From Ignavibacteria bacterium (GTDB taxonomy: Bacteria; Bacteroidota; Ignavibacteria; OLB7): 64,000 nt of DNA. Positions within the stretch are counted from its first letter, which is position 1. Each line of letters begins with the position of its first letter. Location: contig JACKAE010000003.1 of assembly GCA_020635205.1 (NCBI GenBank), forward strand, positions 434,001 through 498,000. The letters are read 5' to 3'. Shown here piece after piece: positions 16,207 through 25,547 of this stretch. A program made the translations under genes and the position numbers. The notes below the pieces were generated by a model that worked only from the letters and a program-made list of their open reading frames with translations, had not been told where the DNA came from and made no database searches.

Positions 16207-17394
16207 ATGCACATTGCAAACCGCATGGCACGGCTTGGGACAGAGACAGCATTTGAAGTTCTTGTGAAAGCAAAAGCTCTGGAAGCGCAGGGACGCGACA
16301 TTGTTCACCTTGAGATTGGCGAACCAGATTTCGATACGCCGCAGAATATCATAGATGCCGGACGTGACGCCCTCGCAAATGGCTTTACCCACTACGGTCC
16401 ATCTGCTGGACTGCCTCAAGCACGTGAGTCGATTGCTGCCTACGTCGCGAAAACCAGAGGAATCGAAGTCTCTCCTGACGAAGTAGTGATAACACCAGGT
16501 GCGAAGCCGATCATGTTCTACGCAATGATGGCAACTATCGATGAAGGTGACGAAGTCATCTATCCAAACCCCGGCTTCCCGATCTACGAGTCAGTTATCA
16601 ACTTCCTCGGCGCGAAGGCAGTTCCACTCCCACTTCAGGAGGAGAAGGAGTTCCGGTTTGACATTGCTGACCTCGAAGCCCGCATCACACCGAACACTCG
16701 CATGTTGATTATCAACACGCCACAGAATCCAACTGGAGGCATTTTAACGGAAGAGGATCTTCGAGGAATTGCGGCCTTGGTTGAGCAACATAACTTGATT
16801 CTCTTCAGCGATGAAATCTATTCGCGCATTACCTACGATGGCTTCGAGCATACTTCTATCCTCAAATTCCCCGGCATGAAAGAGCGGACCATCATGCTCG
16901 ATGGATTCTCGAAAACTTACGCAATGACTGGTTGGCGACTCGGCTACGGTGTGATGCCAGCACCAATTGCAGCACTCGTCTCCAAACTTCAGACAAACTG
17001 TACAAGCTGTACAGCAAGTTTCACGCAGATGGCCGGGATTGAAGCACTCGACGGCCCGCAAGATGTTGCCGAGGAGATGATCGCTGAATTCAAGCGCCGC
17101 CGCGACGTAATTGTTGACGGACTGAACGCTATCCCCGGCTTCCGCTGCCACCGTCCACACGGCGCGTTCTACGTCTTCCCAAATATCGAGGGAACAGGTC
17201 GCTCCTCCGCCTTCATGGCCGACTACCTGCTGAATCACGCAGGTGTTGCCTGCCTGAGTGGAACTGCATTTGGCGCGCACGGTGAGGGATATATTCGCTT
17301 CAGCTACGCAAACTCTATTGAGAATATCGAGAAGGCACTTGGTCGGATTCGGGAGGCTGTGGCAAAACTCGATGAGATCGGAGCAAATGTTTAA
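16207..17394 (+). CDS. Class I PLP aminotransferase (aspartate aminotransferase-like)
   Basis: 395 aa. ATG 16207 is chosen over 16177 because AGGAG (16196-16200) lies 6 nt upstream and the protein then opens MHIANRMARLG. Typical subgroup I-gamma features: HLEIGEPDFDTP, the glycine/lysine region TPGAK, NTPQNPTGG, SDEIYSRITYDG, the PLP lysine Lys236 in DGFSKTYAMTGWRLGY, and the arginine in YIRFSYANS. It is likely to transaminate aspartate or a related amino acid with 2-oxoglutarate. Single gene, followed by a strong terminator at 17425. Confidence 0.9.
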   Translation: MHIANRMARLGTETAFEVLVKAKALEAQGRDIVHLEIGEPDFDTPQNIIDAGRDALANGFTHYGPSAGLPQARESIAAYVAKTRGIEVSPDEVVITPGAKPIMFYAMMATIDEGDEVIYPNPGFPIYESVINFLGAKAVPLPLQEEKEFRFDIADLEARITPNTRMLIINTPQNPTGGILTEEDLRGIAALVEQHNLILFSDEIYSRITYDGFEHTSILKFPGMKERTIMLDGFSKTYAMTGWRLGYGVMPAPIAALVSKLQTNCTSCTASFTQMAGIEALDGPQDVAEEMIAEFKRRRDVIVDGLNAIPGFRCHRPHGAFYVFPNIEGTGRSSAFMADYLLNHAGVACLSGTAFGAHGEGYIRFSYANSIENIEKALGRIREAVAKLDEIGANV

Positions 17395-17424
17395 GGGACA
17401 CAAAGTATCTTGACACTTCCTTTC

Positions 17425-17462
17425 GTGCCGCTGATAATCAATCATTTCAGCGGCACTTTTTT
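17425..17462 (+). terminator. Rho-independent terminator after the aminotransferase
   Basis: Perfect 10-bp stem GTGCCGCTGA / TCAGCGGCAC (17425-17434 with 17447-17456), 12-nt loop, then TTTTTT. It lies 30 bp past the aminotransferase stop. Confidence 0.9.
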
Positions 17463-17565
17463 CTTCTTTCGATATCGGGTACTTGAGTCCATCCTGACTT
17501 TCATCCTACTTTCCTTTTCTGCACCGTAACGGCAATAGTCGGTTTGATAACGAAAACAAGTAGCC

Positions 17566-18663
17566 ATGAAGGATAAGAACGATCTGTTATCTGCATTCAA
17601 GGGGAGCCGGGCAACCCTCTCGATCCCCACAAGAGAGAAAGAACGTGAGTCAAGAATTCTCCACGCTATCTCATCATTCATCGAAGCCCTCTTCAAAGAT
17701 TGTCCCAAACGGCTGCAACGCCGCACCTTAGCGCAAGATCATCCCTTTCTCATCATCGCACATCGAGGCTCTCCCTCACGAGAGGTCGAGAATACAATCC
17801 CCTCATTTCAGCTTGGCTTACAGGAAGGGGCAAACGCAATAGAACTCGATCTCTGCATCACAAAAGATGGGCAGGTTGTGGTATGGCACGATTGGGAACC
17901 GGACGACATCGTCACGAAAGTTCGGCAAGAAGGCCTGGAGCCTGTTGTCCGCTACACAACGTATAGTCCTGAGGAAGAAGAACGTCGCCGCCCGGTGTGT
18001 GATTTAACGTTGGAGGAACTCAGGAGTTGGCATGGCTATTGCCACAAGTCCTCGTTTGAACGAGTGAAGAGCAACATCCCCACGTTCGATGAGTTTATTG
18101 ATTGGTTTATTGGGCACGAGAATTCTGTACGAGCAGTTTTTCTGGATGTGAAGTTGACCGAGGATCGTATCGATCTCATTCCCCCATTCATGGAAAGCAT
18201 CAGTGCAAGCCTTGAACGTTGCAACTCGAAAACAGACTTCATCTTCGAGTCGATGAGCAAAGCAATTGTGGAAAAGATGAGAACCTGCCACCCCTCCGGC
18301 AACTACTGCTTAGACGTAGAGATGCCTCCCGGACTGGTTCTCTTCCCATCACGTGAGAGTGCAACAAAAGAAGCTGTCAGCATGGGAAACTCCTATGCCC
18401 TCGCAATGCGCCCCCGCTCAATTACGCTCGCTCCGTGGGTTACCTACCGTCGTTTAGTTGCTCACGACACACGACATCAACAAAAGCATAACAGGCTTCA
18501 CCCACACCGAGAACTCCGTGGAATGATTGCTGCAACGGTGAACGATCCAGAGGAAATGAGATGCTTGATTAACCTCGGCATCGGTGGCATTCAGACTGAC
18601 CTTCCCGATCTTCTCCGCAAAGTATATAGTGAGGTTCAAACAGAACGCAGCGAGAATACATAG
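17566..18663 (+). CDS. Glycerophosphodiester phosphodiesterase family protein
   Basis: 365 aa, no signal peptide. The catalytic set of the GDPD TIM barrel is visible: His66-Arg67 in IAHRGSPS, Glu75 in VENTIPSF, Glu93 and Asp95 in AIELDLCITKDGQ, and His108 in VVWHDW. The enzyme hydrolyses glycerophosphodiesters to glycerol-3-phosphate and an alcohol. The N-terminal ~60 residues are a charged extension not needed for the fold. The middle insertion around residues 110-160 (TTYSPEEEERRRPVCDLTLEELRSW) lengthens the usual loop. It appears monocistronic. Confidence 0.88.
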   Translation: MKDKNDLLSAFKGSRATLSIPTREKERESRILHAISSFIEALFKDCPKRLQRRTLAQDHPFLIIAHRGSPSREVENTIPSFQLGLQEGANAIELDLCITKDGQVVVWHDWEPDDIVTKVRQEGLEPVVRYTTYSPEEEERRRPVCDLTLEELRSWHGYCHKSSFERVKSNIPTFDEFIDWFIGHENSVRAVFLDVKLTEDRIDLIPPFMESISASLERCNSKTDFIFESMSKAIVEKMRTCHPSGNYCLDVEMPPGLVLFPSRESATKEAVSMGNSYALAMRPRSITLAPWVTYRRLVAHDTRHQQKHNRLHPHRELRGMIAATVNDPEEMRCLINLGIGGIQTDLPDLLRKVYSEVQTERSENT

Positions 18664-18707
18664 TATCAACTTCAGTACAACATTCTACTTACGTCCCCCT
18701 TTCGTGC

Positions 18708-19088
18708 TATACTCGCGGACAATATCAATTGCGACAAAAAGAGTTCTTCAAGCTCAGTTGTTCCTCGCTTCTTACGTGAACAGTCTCGTATTCACGAATG
18801 GTTGACTTCGATTTCAGTCTCTATCGGAAACGTTCACCAATTCAACTGCCCCGAAGGGGCAGGATGGAAGAAGGCGACGCCCTTTCAGGCGGAAGCATCA
18901 GATAGTAAATAAACTCCGTGGAGTGCAGCCTGCGGCTTTCTCCACGGCAAGGGGTGAATGCTCCCTCCGGGAGCAGTTCGATGGGATTCGATTTGGAGGA
19001 TGGTGGTGAGGGAACAATTCGCACAGAATCCTGAACGACACAGAGACATGATATCACCCTCTCTCGCAAACCGATTGTCCGGCAGTAT
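18708..19088. mobile_element. MITE-like element D with a different core
   Basis: About 381 bp. The left end is TATACTCGCGGACAAT (18708-18723), the right end CTCGCAAACCGATTGTCC GGCAGTAT (19063-19088); the inverted termini match the A-C family ends, but the interior is unrelated. It carries short hairpins such as CTCCGTGGAG and CTCCCTCCGGGAG. It lies between the GDPD and helicase genes; the remainder of the 18664-19147 gap shows nothing else. Confidence 0.62.
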
Positions 19089-19147
19089 CCCCGCTCACAG
19101 TTTTAACCCTTTTACCGGATCATTCCACATTTCCGTACTTTCCAGAT

Positions 19148-21202
19148 ATGAATATAGATGACCCAGATCAGGAGCAGGGAGAAAACGGAGCTGTTCCCGC
19201 ACTCACCGAACATAGCGAAGAGAGCCAGTCAATTCGCCGCAAAAAGATCGTCCTGAAACGGCGAGATGAGGTTGAGGGAGTCCGCTTTAGTATTCGATAC
19301 GGCGATGAGTTAAATGCAGCGCAGCTTGCGGCTGTGGAGCAGATCAACGGACCGATTCTCGTGATTGCTGGTGCTGGAACAGGAAAGACTCGGACGCTGA
19401 TCTATCGAGTAGCTCGAATGATTGAGAGCGGAATTCGTCCCGACAACATTTTGTTGATGACCTTCACACGCAAGGCTTCGGCAGAGATGCTCCGCCGTGC
19501 TGCCACCCTCGTGGGTGCTCGCGCAGAGCAAGTTGAGGGGGGAACATTCCACTCCTTCGCAAACCTGACCCTGCGTCGCTACGCTAAATTGTTGGGATAC
19601 GAAAACAACTTCTCGATTCTCGATCAAGGGGATTCCGAAGATGTTATCAACTTCCTGCGGGGACAGATGGGTCTCGACGCAAAGAGCCGCAGGTTCCCAC
19701 GGAAACAGACACTCGGTTCAATCATTTCGGGATCAGTGAACCGGGTAACGCCAATCAAAGAAATTGTTGAAGAGGACTATCCACACTTCCGGCGTGAGAT
19801 CGAAGAGATTGAGCGTTTAGCGCGTGCCTACCGTGACTACAAACAGCGCCACAACCTGATGGACTACGATGACTTGTTGGTGAACATGGCGTTGCTCCTT
19901 GAACGCCACGAAGATGTTCGCAAAGTCTTGGCCGACAAACATCGCTATATCATGGTGGACGAGTACCAGGATACGAATCGACTCCAGCACGAAATTGTGC
20001 GCCTGCTTGGAGAGAAGCACCAAAACGTGATGGCTGTTGGGGATGACTCACAGTCGATCTACAGTTTCCGTGGAGCGAACTTCCGAAACATTATGGACTT
20101 CCCGAAAACCTTTCCGGGAACCAACGTGGTGAAGCTGGAAGAGAACTATCGGTCGACCCAACCAATTCTCGACTTCGCTAACGAAATCCTTCGCCGCGCT
20201 GTGGAGAAGTACGAGAAGCACCTCTACACCAGAAGAGTCGGGGGAGATTCTCCGATGATTATCGCAACGGCAACCGATCAACTTCAGTCTGAGTTTATCG
20301 TGCAGATGGTGTTGGAACTTCGCGAACAAGGGACAGAGTTGAGTGATATTGCGATTCTCTTCCGGTCGAGTTTCCTCTCCTTCGATCTGGAAATTGAATT
20401 GAACAAGGCAAACATCCCCTACGTGAAGATGGGAGGTTTCAAGTTTGTGGAGACTGCCCACGTGAAAGACTTAGTAGCTCACCTGCGAGTGGTTCACAAT
20501 CCTCAAGATGTCGTAAGCTGGAACCGAATTCTTCTCCTGCTTGAAGGGGTAGGGCCGCGAACGTCGCAGAAGGTGATCGACCTAATATCTGAGGGTGACC
20601 TCCGCTTAGACGAACGCTCTGCCGAAGCAGCTCCAGGAAATGATCGCGTTGCCTCACTCTTCAGATTCCTCGGGTCGATTCAGTCAGAAGAGATACCGGT
20701 TGCAGAGAAGGTGGAACGGTTGATCGAGTACTACCGACCAATTATGAAAGCGAAGTACGATGATTACTCGAAGCGTGAGAAAGATATTGAGGTCTTCGCC
20801 GAAATCGCCGGACGCTACCGCTCCTTAAATTCATTCTTAGCAGACATGGCACTGGAACCCCCAACCGAATCTGTCGTCGGGATCGAGTCGGGTGAAGAGG
20901 AGGAGAAGTTGGTTCTCTCAACAATCCACAGTTCCAAAGGATTGGAGTGGAACAGCGTCTTCATTCTCACCGCTCTCGACGGACGGTTCCCAACCTTCCG
21001 CGCAGCCGAAGACTTGGATGACATGGAGGAAGAACGCCGCCTGATGTACGTTGCCTCCACCCGCGCAAAGAATCGTCTCCTGATCTCCTACCCCCTCAAC
21101 CTCTACGACCGTGAAATGGGAATGACCCTGACGAAGCCATCTCGATTCATCGCAGACATCCCGGACGGAATCGCCGACCGATTTGTGGTTGAGGATGATT
21201 GA
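19148..21202 (+). CDS. UvrD/PcrA-family ATP-dependent DNA helicase
   Basis: 684 aa superfamily 1A 3'-5' helicase, acting in DNA repair or replication-fork maintenance. The Q-motif region LNAAQLAAVEQ is followed by Walker A GAGTGKT (75-81), motif Ia MTFTRKASAEM, Walker B VDEYQDT (270-276), motif III VGDDSQSIYSFRGA, motif IV ENYRST, motif V STIHSSKGLEW and motif VI YVASTRAKNRL. The N-terminal ~50 residues are a charged extension with no clear domain. The C-terminus ends soon after motif VI without the longer RNAP-binding tail of PcrA. Apparently monocistronic. Confidence 0.92.
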   Translation: MNIDDPDQEQGENGAVPALTEHSEESQSIRRKKIVLKRRDEVEGVRFSIRYGDELNAAQLAAVEQINGPILVIAGAGTGKTRTLIYRVARMIESGIRPDNILLMTFTRKASAEMLRRAATLVGARAEQVEGGTFHSFANLTLRRYAKLLGYENNFSILDQGDSEDVINFLRGQMGLDAKSRRFPRKQTLGSIISGSVNRVTPIKEIVEEDYPHFRREIEEIERLARAYRDYKQRHNLMDYDDLLVNMALLLERHEDVRKVLADKHRYIMVDEYQDTNRLQHEIVRLLGEKHQNVMAVGDDSQSIYSFRGANFRNIMDFPKTFPGTNVVKLEENYRSTQPILDFANEILRRAVEKYEKHLYTRRVGGDSPMIIATATDQLQSEFIVQMVLELREQGTELSDIAILFRSSFLSFDLEIELNKANIPYVKMGGFKFVETAHVKDLVAHLRVVHNPQDVVSWNRILLLLEGVGPRTSQKVIDLISEGDLRLDERSAEAAPGNDRVASLFRFLGSIQSEEIPVAEKVERLIEYYRPIMKAKYDDYSKREKDIEVFAEIAGRYRSLNSFLADMALEPPTESVVGIESGEEEEKLVLSTIHSSKGLEWNSVFILTALDGRFPTFRAAEDLDDMEEERRLMYVASTRAKNRLLISYPLNLYDREMGMTLTKPSRFIADIPDGIADRFVVEDD

Positions 21203-21379
21203 GGAGACGCGGTTGTTGATAGATAGTAGATTGTAGTATGATAAATGCAGGTTAGTCGGCAATGAATCTCCTGCCACCCTTACGGCTTCCTCAACTGAGA
21301 AGTGTGTTGAGCGCAATGAAGGGCACAACAGCTCGGAAAGGACCATTGCACCCTTTGCGACATTGTATGAGATATCTCC

Positions 21380-24040
21380 CTACTTCACCACAACAAACCG
21401 GTAGGCAACCGTTCTCCCCTTCTCCACATTCCCAACGAGCACATATCCTCCGCTCCCCAACTCATACGCTGTATGAAGAGTGAAGTCCCCTCCACCATGT
21501 AGCTGAACGTTAGTAATCGGAATCTCTACACCCATCAAGTTGTAGAGGTGAATACCAGAAATGGCATTCGCCTCACTTCCTCTACGGAGGTAAATTGTTC
21601 TTCCTTCGACCTCTACATAACCACCTTCTCCGGCAACCTCTTCTTTCACCGACGATAACTCGTCGATGCCACTTCCACTCAAGGTAATAGCACTCGTTCC
21701 CCGCTCAGCGTCATCACTGTTAATTAACAAGGTTCCGGGAGTGCGTCCATTCTTCTCAGGTACGAAGCAGATAACGATCTCAAGAGAATCTCCCGGAAGT
21801 ATCGTCAGTGGGAGTGAAGGAAGCGAAGATGTTTCTATGGCATATCCTCCCGTAATGGTAAAGGAATTGATGGTCAGTGGAACAGAGCCAAGATTTGTGA
21901 TAACTACGTTCTTACAGCTATCAGTGCCAATCCAAACCGGACCGAAATTGATTGTGTCGACGTGGGAAATGCTCGCCCCACCAACTGTAGCTTCCAGTGG
22001 AATTAGATACTCGTAGCAGTCCACTGTTACGTGAAGAGTATCTCGGAACGTTCCCGGAGTTGATGATCGGAATTTGAGCCACATACTCAGACTGTCACCA
22101 GCCTCCACTACTTGATTTCCAGAGACTCCACTTGATAGCGACCACCCTTTGTTTCTCTGCTTCAGATCCATTGTTCGAAACAGTAGTGCAATACTATCGC
22201 TCGGATTTGAAACGATAAACTGAATCTGTTTTTCCTCGTTTGGTTTCACCCCAGTGATCGTAACTGACTGGTGAGAAATTTTTGGATAGACTCCTCTCAA
22301 CTCTACCTGAAGTGTGTCCGAATTCCCTGCAAGATCAGTTACGACAAGGGTTGCCCTTCCCGGCTTGGATTGATTGCTTAAACGCATTTCAAACTCGTAG
22401 AGCAAACTCCCTCTCTTCAAGGGAAGTGAGTCCACAACAACATTTTGCTGACTGAGGATATTCACCTCCGCAATCCCCCTATCACCAAGTCGGTTCTCAC
22501 TCACTTGTACCTTAAGATGTTCCCGACTACAGAGCCAGTCGAGGGAAAGGAGAGGTGGGTTAAGGTCTTGCGAACGGTCGGAAGAAGTGCCGACAGGCCA
22601 ACCGTATGAATCAAATTCTCCGATGCCATACACATATCCGCTGAAGAGCGCACCTCCTTCAATAGCAAAGGCACTCTTCTCGGAAAGGCGGAGAGTAACG
22701 TAGACAAACTCTGAGTCGAGTCCCGGAACAGAACCTTGTTCAACTATTCTCGGATCATTACTCAGAGGCAAGCCATTTATTCGCAAAGTCGAGAACTCTT
22801 CTTTGGTAGCAGTAAGGGTCACGTAGTGCAAATCGAACTGGTTTGAACCTGCAGAAGATTGAGTACTCCTATTGGGCATTGTCTGAAAGACACCAGTGTA
22901 GGCAAACTGCTGGACTGGAGTTGTTACTACCATGTAGGGATCAAAGCGCGAACTCCCAAATTGATCGATCCCTTTTGATTGCGAGTAGTGAGCAACAAGC
23001 AGGGGCTTATCAGACTCAATTGCGGTAACACGACTCACGGTAATCTCCTCAAAAGTCCCCTTCTGAGAGAGTGTATAGGACTGATTCCCTTCATCAGAAG
23101 TCACTGTCACCTTGGTCTGTCCGTCACTCCCAGAAATCATCCTAACAACATCTCCCCCATTCCTCCCGCTAAACGGAACCACAATGTGTTGCGTGCCAAG
23201 CGATTTGATAGGGGGAAGCATCTCAAGCAAGTGATCTTTGCTATCAAAGGTCCAAGGAATACCGCCTCTCACATGCCCACTTAACAGGCCGACAGGTTTG
23301 TCGGCAACAACGCGCGATCCTGTAAGGTCAGTAGCTCCTCGCTCCTTCCCTCCATCTTGCACTTGCCACATTTCTCCCTTCATCAACTTCTTTGATGTTG
23401 GCTGATTCGGTTGAGCGTTGGTTAGCGTTTTGGTTTTCGGATAGATTGTGACAACGGTGTTGTCTTCGGCAGCAATAACTGCAAATTCCCCCGGACGTGG
23501 TGCAATATTACAGTTACTTATATCCGAAGGATCTACAGGATAGTGATCCAGATTATAGTTCGCTGTCACATACTCGGTTCCCCACGCACTTATCGGCAAG
23601 GCAAGGCAGCCATCTGATGTCAGAGATTTACTGCTAAAACAGTAGACAAAAATTGATTCATCCGAAGTGATCTCAAAACTCTTCTTACAGATGCCCTCGC
23701 CGAGACACTCATACTCTTCGCCGACAAGATCTAATGAAATCACCTCGAAAGGCTTAAGACGTTCTGTGTGCAACGTTCCATTAGGATAGGTGATGTTAAC
23801 AACAGCACTTTTTCTCGAAGCAATGGAGATGCGCTGTACAGCCGTGTCTCGCTCCCCCTTCACTGCGCAGGCAGAGGTATTCTCCTCATTCTGCATAAAG
23901 CCGACGATAAAGTGTGTTCCCTCGGCATCCGCACGCTGAACTTTAGCTCCCCCCTTTTCAGGGTCACCCGGTTGTGCGTTCAGTCCGATTGGAAGAAGGA
24001 TAGCTACTGAGAAGAGCAAGGCAAGAAGAACCCTTTTCAT
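21380..24040 (-). CDS. Secreted protein: IgGFc-binding-like domain, choice-of-anchor D, T9SS-type tail
   Basis: 886 aa. The signal peptide ends near LNAQ (residue 22). About residues 40-490 resemble the IgGFc-binding N-terminal domain (HFIVGFMQNE ... EFAVIAAEDNTVVTIYPKT ... VGLLSGHV), an adhesion-type beta fold. About 500-590 are Ig-like, 600-800 contain choice-of-anchor D repeats (INFGPVWIGTDSCKNVVITNLGSVPL, LPGDSLEIVICFVPEKNG), and the end (GGYVLVGNVEKG) resembles a type IX tail. AGGAG lies 5 nt before the start. The last ~390 residues are paralogous to the next gene upstream (24214-25509). Function is probably surface display or binding; no enzyme motif. Confidence 0.82.
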   Translation of the reverse strand: MKRVLLALLFSVAILLPIGLNAQPGDPEKGGAKVQRADAEGTHFIVGFMQNEENTSACAVKGERDTAVQRISIASRKSAVVNITYPNGTLHTERLKPFEVISLDLVGEEYECLGEGICKKSFEITSDESIFVYCFSSKSLTSDGCLALPISAWGTEYVTANYNLDHYPVDPSDISNCNIAPRPGEFAVIAAEDNTVVTIYPKTKTLTNAQPNQPTSKKLMKGEMWQVQDGGKERGATDLTGSRVVADKPVGLLSGHVRGGIPWTFDSKDHLLEMLPPIKSLGTQHIVVPFSGRNGGDVVRMISGSDGQTKVTVTSDEGNQSYTLSQKGTFEEITVSRVTAIESDKPLLVAHYSQSKGIDQFGSSRFDPYMVVTTPVQQFAYTGVFQTMPNRSTQSSAGSNQFDLHYVTLTATKEEFSTLRINGLPLSNDPRIVEQGSVPGLDSEFVYVTLRLSEKSAFAIEGGALFSGYVYGIGEFDSYGWPVGTSSDRSQDLNPPLLSLDWLCSREHLKVQVSENRLGDRGIAEVNILSQQNVVVDSLPLKRGSLLYEFEMRLSNQSKPGRATLVVTDLAGNSDTLQVELRGVYPKISHQSVTITGVKPNEEKQIQFIVSNPSDSIALLFRTMDLKQRNKGWSLSSGVSGNQVVEAGDSLSMWLKFRSSTPGTFRDTLHVTVDCYEYLIPLEATVGGASISHVDTINFGPVWIGTDSCKNVVITNLGSVPLTINSFTITGGYAIETSSLPSLPLTILPGDSLEIVICFVPEKNGRTPGTLLINSDDAERGTSAITLSGSGIDELSSVKEEVAGEGGYVEVEGRTIYLRRGSEANAISGIHLYNLMGVEIPITNVQLHGGGDFTLHTAYELGSGGYVLVGNVEKGRTVAYRFVVVK

Positions 24041-24171
24041 AAGATCTCCTGGATGTTAGGTGGACAATGTTTCGGAGAATAGAAAGCAGAATGTATCTCG
24101 ATTTTCGGAATTGGGCAAGAAGAAGAAAAAACGGTAGAGTGTTTAACGCTAAAGAGGTGCACCCACCAGAT

Positions 24172-24219
24172 TAGACACTCTAAGAACTCCCAACTCTATA
24201 AACTCTACGAACTCTACTC
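24172..24219. repeat. GAGTTCGTAGAG-type repeat overlapping a stop codon
   Basis: On the minus strand the sequence reads as near-tandem GAGTTCGTAGAGTT units beginning at the TAG stop of the adjacent secreted-protein gene. Related runs occur at 30509-30548 and 44805-44845. Confidence 0.65.
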
Positions 24220-25509
24220 AAGCACAACAAACTTCACCTGAAACGGGGCGAGCGTTGGTGCCTTTGAGAAGAAGATGTAGATGCCACTGGTCAGCCTTCC
24301 GGGAAGTTGTAGCTGCCACCATCCTTCACCAATTTGATCGATTCCGAGAATTTGAATTTGCTCTCCCTTTATTGTGTAGAGCGTAGGCTCCCCAAGTGGA
24401 CGACTTCGGTCGGTTGCCACGACGGTTAAATAATCTCCTTGAGGAACGATTGCTAACTGCAAAGCATTCTCCTCTCCGTCGAACCCAACGGCTGTGTATG
24501 CGTTCACGCCGATGCCGAGAAGACTTGCAAAACCGGAGTCGCTGTTAGTAGCACTGCTGAGTACGGTTACTTTGCCAAGTTGCAGGCCGAGACGACGAGG
24601 GAAGAAGCAAATCGGGATTTCTAAATCCTCGCCGGGAGGAATCTTGCGGGGTAAATCTGGTATGTCGGCAGTGTCGAAGCGATATTCGCCCCCTAACTCT
24701 ATTGCAGAAATATCGAGCGTATCGGTTCCAGAGTTTGATAAGGTGAGAGTGTCGCACGAACCAGTTCCGATAAGTACTTGAAAGAAGTCAAGATTCTTCA
24801 TGCTGATTAGTGGTTGTGCCATTTCAGCTTGCAGCGGTATCCGATAGACCTCGCAGTCGACCCAGAGAGAGAGTGTGTCAGCAAACGAACCTCGCAGAGC
24901 AGATTGAAAAAAAATCTCAACCTCGAATGAATTGCCGGGAGGTATCTCTTCCCGAGGCGCACCTCCAGTGCCAAATCCTATAATCCTGAATCGACTCTCA
25001 GGCAATAACTGTAGGCTGTCGAGCACTATCGGCAGATTGGATGAGTTATTTCTGATCGTCACTCTCTCAACCCGCTTCTCATTTCTCCGAACGCTGAGCA
25101 TTTCCAGAGGAGCAGGAGAAAGTTCCGGCAGAGCGATTCCCAACTCCAATTGTAGCGTATCTCGATTCCCCGCCAGATCCTCAGCGATAACAACCGCAAG
25201 CCCCGAGTTCTGCTGATCTTGAAGAGAAATGATTATCCTATGAATTTGCGAACCGTTGAGGGTTGAGTTCTCACCTTCAACGGTTGCGTTGACTGAAGTA
25301 GCTTTATCCAGAGAAAGGGATGCGAGACCGAGATCATCGCGGGTGCTATCGGCAGCGGTTACTTCTACCACCCGACGACCACAGACTGAACGATAGGAGA
25401 TGGCGGGAGAGGTCGTATCTTCTACACTCACTTGCCCAGAAGAGAGAAGTGGGCAAAGGACTGATGCAACAGACCAGAACAGGATCGCCGGAAAATACCG
25501 TTTATTCAT
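24214..25509 (-). CDS. Secreted choice-of-anchor D protein, paralogue of its neighbour
   Basis: 431 aa with signal peptide (cleavage near SSGQ, residue 26). It aligns by eye to the C-terminal half of the 886-aa neighbour: an Ig-like part (YRSVCGRRVVEV ... LVVVIAEDLAGN-type strands), choice-of-anchor D repeats with LDSLQLLPESRFRI and DFFQVLIGTGSCDTLTLSNSGTDTL, IPPGEDLEIPICFFPRRLG, and a sorting-type end (GIYIFFSKAP). It lacks the IgGFc-binding region. A duplicated pair is the simplest explanation. The two are co-oriented with 173 bp between, and may be transcribed together from the short gap at 25510-25547. Confidence 0.78.
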   Translation of the reverse strand: MNKRYFPAILFWSVASVLCPLLSSGQVSVEDTTSPAISYRSVCGRRVVEVTAADSTRDDLGLASLSLDKATSVNATVEGENSTLNGSQIHRIIISLQDQQNSGLAVVIAEDLAGNRDTLQLELGIALPELSPAPLEMLSVRRNEKRVERVTIRNNSSNLPIVLDSLQLLPESRFRIIGFGTGGAPREEIPPGNSFEVEIFFQSALRGSFADTLSLWVDCEVYRIPLQAEMAQPLISMKNLDFFQVLIGTGSCDTLTLSNSGTDTLDISAIELGGEYRFDTADIPDLPRKIPPGEDLEIPICFFPRRLGLQLGKVTVLSSATNSDSGFASLLGIGVNAYTAVGFDGEENALQLAIVPQGDYLTVVATDRSRPLGEPTLYTIKGEQIQILGIDQIGEGWWQLQLPGRLTSGIYIFFSKAPTLAPFQVKFVVLE

Positions 25510-25547
25510 AATCTCGTCCCTCGAAAGGGGCTGACAGGCTTTACATT

